Shown here in pieces: positions 31,705 through 35,732 of a stretch of 35,732 bases of DNA; position 1 is the stretch's first letter, and each line of letters opens with the position of its first letter. The notes below the pieces were generated by a model that saw only the letters and a program-made list of their open reading frames with translations, was not told the origin of the DNA and searched no databases. The DNA is from DATJPD01 sp036394195 (GTDB taxonomy: Bacteria > Pseudomonadota > Alphaproteobacteria > CACIAM-22H2), in assembly GCA_036394195.1 (NCBI GenBank), contig DASWFO010000083.1:1-35732 (forward strand), in the 5' to 3' direction. The position numbers and the translations under genes were made by a program.

Positions 31705-33588
31705 ATGTTCCTCTTTCCGGCAAAATCCCCGCCCGCCGCCGCGTCGATTCCACAGACCGGCGCTCCCGAATGGACTCCGCGGCGGCGAACCCTCGCCGGT
31801 GCCATTCGCACCCGCCTGAAGGCGCTCACCCGGGCCAATATCCGCAACAGCGACCTCGGCCTCGTGGTCATCTCGGCCGTGCTTGGCATCATCGTCGGCG
31901 CGGTCGTGTCCGGCCTGCCGCAGGCGGTCGCCGTCCTGCACGTGCTCCTGTTCGGCATCTCGTTCGAGACCCATCTCAGCAGCGGCGCCGATGTCGAGTG
32001 GTGGCGTCTCCTGGTCGTGCCCGCCGCCGGCGGGCTTGTGTACGGCATCGTCGCCGCTCTCCTTCGCCGCTGGCGACCCCGCGACATCGTGGACGCCATC
32101 GAGGCGAATGCGCTGTACGGCGGCCGCATGTCGTTCAACGACAGTATCCGGCTGGCGGTGCTGACCGTCCTGTCCGCGGGCGTCGGCGCCTCGGTCGGCC
32201 TCGAAGCCGCCTATACGCAGATCGGCGCGGGCACCGCGTCCCGGATCGGCCGCTGGCTCAGTCTCCGGCGCACCGATCTGCGCACCTTCGTCGGCTGCGG
32301 GGCCGCGGCGGCGATCGCCGCCGCGTTCAACGCTCCGCTGGCGGGCGCCTTCTACGCATTCGAGCTGATCATCGGCAGCTACACCCTGGCGACCCTGGCG
32401 CCGATCGCGGTCGCGGCACTGGCGGCGACCGTGGTCCAGCGCCAGCTCCACGGCGACAATCCGATTTTCGTCAGCTACGAGCACATCGATCTGATGGCGC
32501 ACGACTACATCTTCCTCGGCCTCGAGGGGGTCCTGGCGGCGCTGCTGGGCATCGCGGCGATGGTCGGCGTCACCAAGGTCGAAGCCCTGTTCCGCCGCGT
32601 CGCCCTGCCGGCGTGGCTGCGTCCCGCCATCGGCGGCCTGGTCCTCGGCGCCATGGCGCTCGTCTATCCGCAAGTCCTCGGCAGCGGCCATGGCGGCATC
32701 GTGACGGTGATGTCGTCGCGCATGGACCTGGTGCTGCTGCTGGCGCTGATCGCCGCCAAGACGGCGGCGTCGGCGATCTCGATCGGCAGCGGCTTTCGCG
32801 GCGGCATGTTCAGCTCGGCGCTCTTCCTCGGCACGCTCTTCGGCAGCGCCATCGCCAGGGTCGTCGACCTCGTCCCCTGGATGACGCCGAACCCGGCGAT
32901 CTTCGTGCTGGCCGGCATGGGCGCGGTCGCCGCCGCGATCGTCGGGGCACCGGTGACCATGATCCTGCTGGTGCTGGAAGCGACGTCGGATTTCTCGGCG
33001 ACGATCGGCGTGACCGCGGCGGTGATCATCGCCTCGCTGGGGGTCCGGACCTGGTTCGGCTACTCCTTCGCGACCTGGCGGTTCCACGTCCGCGGCGTGC
33101 CGCTGCGCGGCGCCCACGACATCGGCTGGCTGCACGACCTCACGGTCGAGCGGCTGATCCACCGGGATTTCGCGGTGGTCCCGGAGATCCTGCCGCTGGC
33201 CGAGTTGCGCCGCCAGTTCCCGGTTGGAACCAACAAGCGGGTGTTCGTGATCGACGAGGCGGACCGTTATGCCGGCATGATCGACCTGCAGGAAGTCCAC
33301 GCGACCGACCTCGACCCGAAGCTCGACAAGCTCACGGCCAAGGACGTCGCGCACGGCGCAGCCCATTTGCTGACGCCGCAGCAGCCGGTGCGGGTCGCCC
33401 TCGACCTGTTCCTCGCCGCGGCGACCGAGGCGCTGGCGGTGGTCGACAACCAGATCGACCGCCACATCCTCGGCTTCGTCGAGGAGGCCGAGGCGCTCAG
33501 GCGCTACAACGCCGAGCTCGAAGCGCGCCGCCGCGAGGAGCTGGGCGACGACGAGCTGTTCAGCCCGACGCCCATCGCGGAGCGCTAG
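31705..33588 (+). CDS. CLC family chloride channel/transporter with C-terminal CBS domains
   Basis: The 627-aa membrane protein has about ten to twelve hydrophobic helices (residues 50-450), the gating-glutamate region as VGLEAAYTQIG (E167), AAFNAPLAGAFYAFEL (~206-221), and GSGFRGGMFSS (361-371). A CBS-domain pair fills residues ~478-595. Two canonical points differ: the GSGIP loop near residue 128 is not recognisable, and the position matching the internal proton glutamate of ClcA antiporters is leucine (L221). This favours a channel-like or otherwise altered transport mode. It is a single gene, 153 bases after the dehydratase. The ATG at 31705 lacks a strong ribosome-binding site. Confidence 0.88.
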   Translation: MFLFPAKSPPAAASIPQTGAPEWTPRRRTLAGAIRTRLKALTRANIRNSDLGLVVISAVLGIIVGAVVSGLPQAVAVLHVLLFGISFETHLSSGADVEWWRLLVVPAAGGLVYGIVAALLRRWRPRDIVDAIEANALYGGRMSFNDSIRLAVLTVLSAGVGASVGLEAAYTQIGAGTASRIGRWLSLRRTDLRTFVGCGAAAAIAAAFNAPLAGAFYAFELIIGSYTLATLAPIAVAALAATVVQRQLHGDNPIFVSYEHIDLMAHDYIFLGLEGVLAALLGIAAMVGVTKVEALFRRVALPAWLRPAIGGLVLGAMALVYPQVLGSGHGGIVTVMSSRMDLVLLLALIAAKTAASAISIGSGFRGGMFSSALFLGTLFGSAIARVVDLVPWMTPNPAIFVLAGMGAVAAAIVGAPVTMILLVLEATSDFSATIGVTAAVIIASLGVRTWFGYSFATWRFHVRGVPLRGAHDIGWLHDLTVERLIHRDFAVVPEILPLAELRRQFPVGTNKRVFVIDEADRYAGMIDLQEVHATDLDPKLDKLTAKDVAHGAAHLLTPQQPVRVALDLFLAAATEALAVVDNQIDRHILGFVEEAEALRRYNAELEARRREELGDDELFSPTPIAER

Positions 33589-33611
33589 CAATTGCGCGGG
33601 CGCCTTTGCTT

Positions 33612-33717
33612 CACCTCTCCTGTGGGGAGAGGTCGACCGCGATAGCGGTCGGGTGAGGGGCAGCGCTTCAGCGCCGCGCTCACCGCCAAGCATTGCGCTG
33701 CCTGAATGCCCCCTCAC
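33612..33717. repeat. Multi-stem palindromic intergenic element
   Basis: Nested inverted repeats in a compact layout: CCTCTCC/GGAGAGG (33614-33632), CGACCGC-gata-GCGGTCG (33634-33651), GCGC-ttca-GCGC around 33663-33674, and an outer stem GTGAGGGGCAGCGC (from 33653) with GCGCTG and GCCCCCTCAC (33695-33717). The form and sequence resemble short repetitive intergenic palindromes common in alphaproteobacteria. Only one copy is in this window, so its repetitiveness is an expectation, not seen. Confidence 0.55.
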
Positions 33718-33773
33718 GCTACGTCTATGAGCCCCCCTCTCTCGTTCGCGCAGGCATCCGCCAGCGCTCACGG

Positions 33774-33807
33774 CCTCTCCCCCATCAGAATGGGGGCGAG
33801 GTTTTTC
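33774..33807 (+). terminator. Rho-independent terminator after the CLC gene
   Basis: CCTCtCCCCCAT and ATGGGGGcGAGG form a long GC-rich stem with a four-base loop region, followed directly by GTTTTTC. This is the most classical intrinsic terminator in the window. It lies 186 bases after the CLC gene and about 80 bases before the MetX-like gene, separating the two. Confidence 0.75.
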
Positions 33808-33885
33808 TTTAAAGACGCGCGCTCTTCCCATCATCGCCGGTTGCCCGTACCCTCGGCGCAAGACACTCCAACCGGGGGGATCCGC

Positions 33886-35079
33886 ATGGTCCGTTTTCGT
33901 CCGCGCCTCGCGATCGCCGCAAGTGCTGCGATGGTGGTCTTCATCGGCGCCGCCGCGGCGCAGAGCGTCGGCATCGTCGAAAAGAAGGTGTTCGCGATGC
34001 CGAGCTACTCCACGCTCGGCGGCCGCACCATCCGCGACGTCAAGGTCGGGTGGGAGAGCTACGGCAAACTGAACGCGGCCCGCGACAACGTGGTGGTCGT
34101 GCCGCATTTCTTCTCCGCCAATTCGCACGCCGCCGGCAAATACAAGGCGGACGACGCCGCATCGGGCTATTGGGAGTCGATCATCGGGCCAGGCAAGCCG
34201 ATCGACACCGACAAGTATTTCGTGGTCAGCGTCGACTCGCTGGTCAATCTCAACACCAAGGATCCCAACACCACGACCACCGGCCCGGCATCGATCGACC
34301 CGGACACCGGCAAGCCCTATGGGATGAGCTTTCCGATCGTGACCATCCGCGACTTCGTGAACGTGCAGAAGGCGCTCCTGGACTCGCTCGGCGTGCGCAA
34401 GGTGCAGGCGGCGATCGGCGCCTCGATGGGCGGATTGCAGTCGCTCGAATGGGCGGCGGCCTATCCGGACTTCGTGGCCCGCGCGGTGCCGGTGCTGGGC
34501 ATCGGCGAGATGAACGCGTTCGGCATCGAGCGGCTGGCGCTGTGGTCGGCCCCGATTCTGGTCGATCCGAACTGGAACAACGGCGACTATTACGGCAAGA
34601 CCGAGCCCACGGCCGGCCTGGCGGTGGCGCTGAAGGAGGTGACGCTCGACGCGGGACACTGGGGATGGGCCGAGAAGACCTATGGCCGCAAGCTCGCCGC
34701 CGAGGGCAAGAGCCCGCTCGCGTCCTGGGACAACAAATTCGCGATCGAGGCCAGCTTCGATGGCATCGGCGCCGGCCGCGCCAAGACCGCCGACGCCAAC
34801 TCTTTCCTCTATCTCGTGCGCGCCAACCAGCTGTTCATCGCCGGCCACAAGGATTCGCTGGAGGCCGGGCTCGCCCTGATCAAGGCCAAGGTGCTGTTCA
34901 TCCCGGCCAAGTCCGATCTGCTGCTCGTCCCCGACTACGCGCGCCAGGCCGTCGACAGCCTGCGCAAGCAGGGCAAGGCGGCCGAGCTGTTCGAGCTCGA
35001 GGGCGACCGCGGTCATCTCGAGGGCGTGTTCAATATCGCCAAGGCGGCGGAGCCGATCCGGCGCTTCCTGGCGGAATGA
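33886..35079 (+). CDS. Exported MetX-like alpha/beta hydrolase
   Basis: The 397-aa protein from ATG 33886 (GGGGGGA just upstream) starts with a Sec signal peptide (FRPRLAIAASAAMVVFIGAAAAQ). The rest follows the homoserine O-acetyltransferase fold: GWESYGKLN, the nucleophile motif GASMGGLQSLEWA (Ser180), Asp344 in AKSDLLLVPD and His377 in DRGHLEG. Cytoplasmic MetX makes O-acetylhomoserine with acetyl-CoA, which is absent from the periplasm, so an exported relative is likely a hydrolase or acyltransferase of a different substrate. Annotated relatives are often simply called alpha/beta fold hydrolase. A 60-codon upstream extension is rejected. Confidence 0.88.
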   Translation: MVRFRPRLAIAASAAMVVFIGAAAAQSVGIVEKKVFAMPSYSTLGGRTIRDVKVGWESYGKLNAARDNVVVVPHFFSANSHAAGKYKADDAASGYWESIIGPGKPIDTDKYFVVSVDSLVNLNTKDPNTTTTGPASIDPDTGKPYGMSFPIVTIRDFVNVQKALLDSLGVRKVQAAIGASMGGLQSLEWAAAYPDFVARAVPVLGIGEMNAFGIERLALWSAPILVDPNWNNGDYYGKTEPTAGLAVALKEVTLDAGHWGWAEKTYGRKLAAEGKSPLASWDNKFAIEASFDGIGAGRAKTADANSFLYLVRANQLFIAGHKDSLEAGLALIKAKVLFIPAKSDLLLVPDYARQAVDSLRKQGKAAELFELEGDRGHLEGVFNIAKAAEPIRRFLAE

Positions 35080-35132
35080 GGGGGAAGAGAATCGCCGGTT
35101 ATGGCAGAATCTCCCGCCTTCTGGAGGTGTCG

Positions 35133-35399
35133 ATGTCCCGCACAAAGGTCGTTCGATGGGGCAAGAATCTTGTAATCCCGGTACCCTCCGATGTGGCAAG
35201 AGCGGTGTCGCTGACCGAGGGCGAGCAACTCGATATTGAGGTGCATGGCCGGCAGATGGTGATTCGCCGTTCCGCCACCTTCGCGCGGGCGGACGTCGAA
35301 GCTGCGGCTGAAGAGATCATTCGCGAACGACGGCAGCATCCTCTGCCCACGGCGGCGATCCGCAAATTGATAGATGTCGGTCGGCGACCCAGCCGGTAG
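35133..35399 (+). CDS. AbrB/MazE/SpoVT-type DNA-binding protein
   Basis: The 88-aa product starts MSRTKVVRWGKNLVIPVPSD with the swapped-hairpin AbrB fold (residues 4-50: SLTEGEQLDIEVHGRQMVIRR), typical of MazE/VapB antitoxins, and a helical C-terminal part that in antitoxins binds the toxin (~52-80). GGAGG lies five bases upstream of the ATG. It is easily missed because a longer shadow frame from the preceding gene runs through it. No toxin gene (MazF, VapC) is adjacent: upstream is the MetX-like gene, downstream an SDR. It may be an orphan regulator or antitoxin. Confidence 0.82.
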   Translation: MSRTKVVRWGKNLVIPVPSDVARAVSLTEGEQLDIEVHGRQMVIRRSATFARADVEAAAEEIIRERRQHPLPTAAIRKLIDVGRRPSR

Positions 35400-35417
35400 C
35401 TCAAGAAGGGTCAGCGA

Positions 35418-35732
35418 GTGGCAAAATTTTCCCTCTCCGGCCGCACCGCGCTGATCACCGGCGCGTCGCGCGGGCTGGGCTTCGCCATGGCGCGGGCGCT
35501 GGGCGAGGCGGGCGCGGCGGTGTGGCTCAACGCCCGCGATCCGCAAGCGCTCGCCGCGAAATGCGGCGAGCTGCAACTGGCGGGCATCGCCGCCGCGGCG
35601 TCGCCGTTCGACGTCACCGACGAGGCGGCGGTCATCGCCGCGACGGGGCGGATCGTCGCCGAGCGCGGCCGGCTCGACATCCTGATCGCCAATGCCGGCA
35701 TCATCGCCCGCAAGCCGGTGCTCGAGCACACG
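35418..35732 (+). CDS. SDR oxidoreductase, 3' end cut by window edge
   Basis: A GTG at 35418 with AAGGG about seven bases upstream opens 105 codons to the end of the window with no stop. The product starts AKFSLSGRTALITGASRGLG (TGASRGLG cofactor motif) and reaches IANAGII, the NNAG-like block. It resembles gluconate 5-dehydrogenase-type SDRs. The catalytic Tyr-Lys part lies beyond the window. It follows the AbrB-like gene by 18 bases and may be co-transcribed with it. Confidence 0.88.
   Translation, partial: MAKFSLSGRTALITGASRGLGFAMARALGEAGAAVWLNARDPQALAAKCGELQLAGIAAAASPFDVTDEAAVIAATGRIVAERGRLDILIANAGIIARKPVLEHT

Noticed and set aside
29932..35199. A 1755-codon minus-strand open frame
   Set aside because: It runs antisense through UxaA-family, CLC and MetX-like genes, is extremely rich in Arg/His/Asp/Gly, and has no domain. 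It is a high-GC shadow.
1..35732. CRISPR arrays, insertion sequences, integrases, attachment sites
   Set aside because: No regularly spaced repeats, transposase or integrase motifs, or tRNA-linked direct repeats were seen on reading both strands.

Overview
The window is high-GC bacterial chromosomal DNA. Gene content, codon use and small conserved proteins suggest an alphaproteobacterium (Rhizobiales/Rhodospirillales-like; the genus cannot be fixed from this alone). I see no rRNA, tRNA, CRISPR array, transposase, integrase or phage gene. The dominant theme is oxidation of reduced sulfur compounds.

Layout. (1) 1-3603: two adjacent minus-strand DUF1217 paralogues, the first cut by the window edge. 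(2) 3772-6350: a small exported protein, a DedA membrane protein, the sulfur carrier TusA, and a divergent YeeE/YedE sulfur-compound transporter. (3) 6347-9610: a three-gene minus-strand operon (Tat-type amidohydrolase, uncharacterised 145-aa protein, membrane-anchored alpha/beta hydrolase). It diverges from (4) the plus-strand operon soxX-soxY-soxZ-soxA-soxB (9764-13686) for periplasmic thiosulfate oxidation. (5) 13891-16314: a small hypothetical gene, then a minus-strand pair of an orphan family-5 solute-binding protein and a SoxW-like thioredoxin. (6) 16427-19372: an overlapping minus-strand operon of HAD phosphatase, class III aminotransferase and alpha/beta hydrolase. (7) 19666-22513: a plus-strand operon for a flavocytochrome c sulfide dehydrogenase (FccA/FccB type) and a cyclopropane fatty acid synthase. 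(8) 22569-25244: a two-subunit molybdenum hydroxylase (IorA/IorB type). (9) 25349-31551: accessory metabolism with three complete SDR oxidoreductases, a LysR regulator, two small hypothetical genes and a UxaA-family sugar-acid dehydratase. (10) 31705-35732: a divergent CLC-family transporter/channel with CBS domains, a structured intergenic element with a terminator, an exported MetX-like alpha/beta hydrolase, an orphan AbrB/MazE-like protein, and the start of a fourth SDR at the right edge.

Working together. YeeE/YedE and TusA would take up and carry sulfane sulfur. SoxXA would couple thiosulfate to the C-terminal Cys of SoxY, SoxYZ carries the intermediate, SoxB releases sulfate, and a SoxW-like thioredoxin could keep SoxY reduced. 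FccAB would oxidise sulfide to the sulfur level with electrons to cytochrome c. No soxCD is present in the window, so oxidation of SoxY-bound sulfane sulfur must be encoded elsewhere or proceed by another route.

Several real genes have starts that differ from the longest open frame or are hidden in longer frames: both edge genes, the AbrB-like gene, soxA, fccB, cfa, the amidohydrolase and the 68-aa gene at 13891. I chose starts using ribosome-binding sites and homologous N-termini. Most other long open frames are high-GC shadows of these genes.
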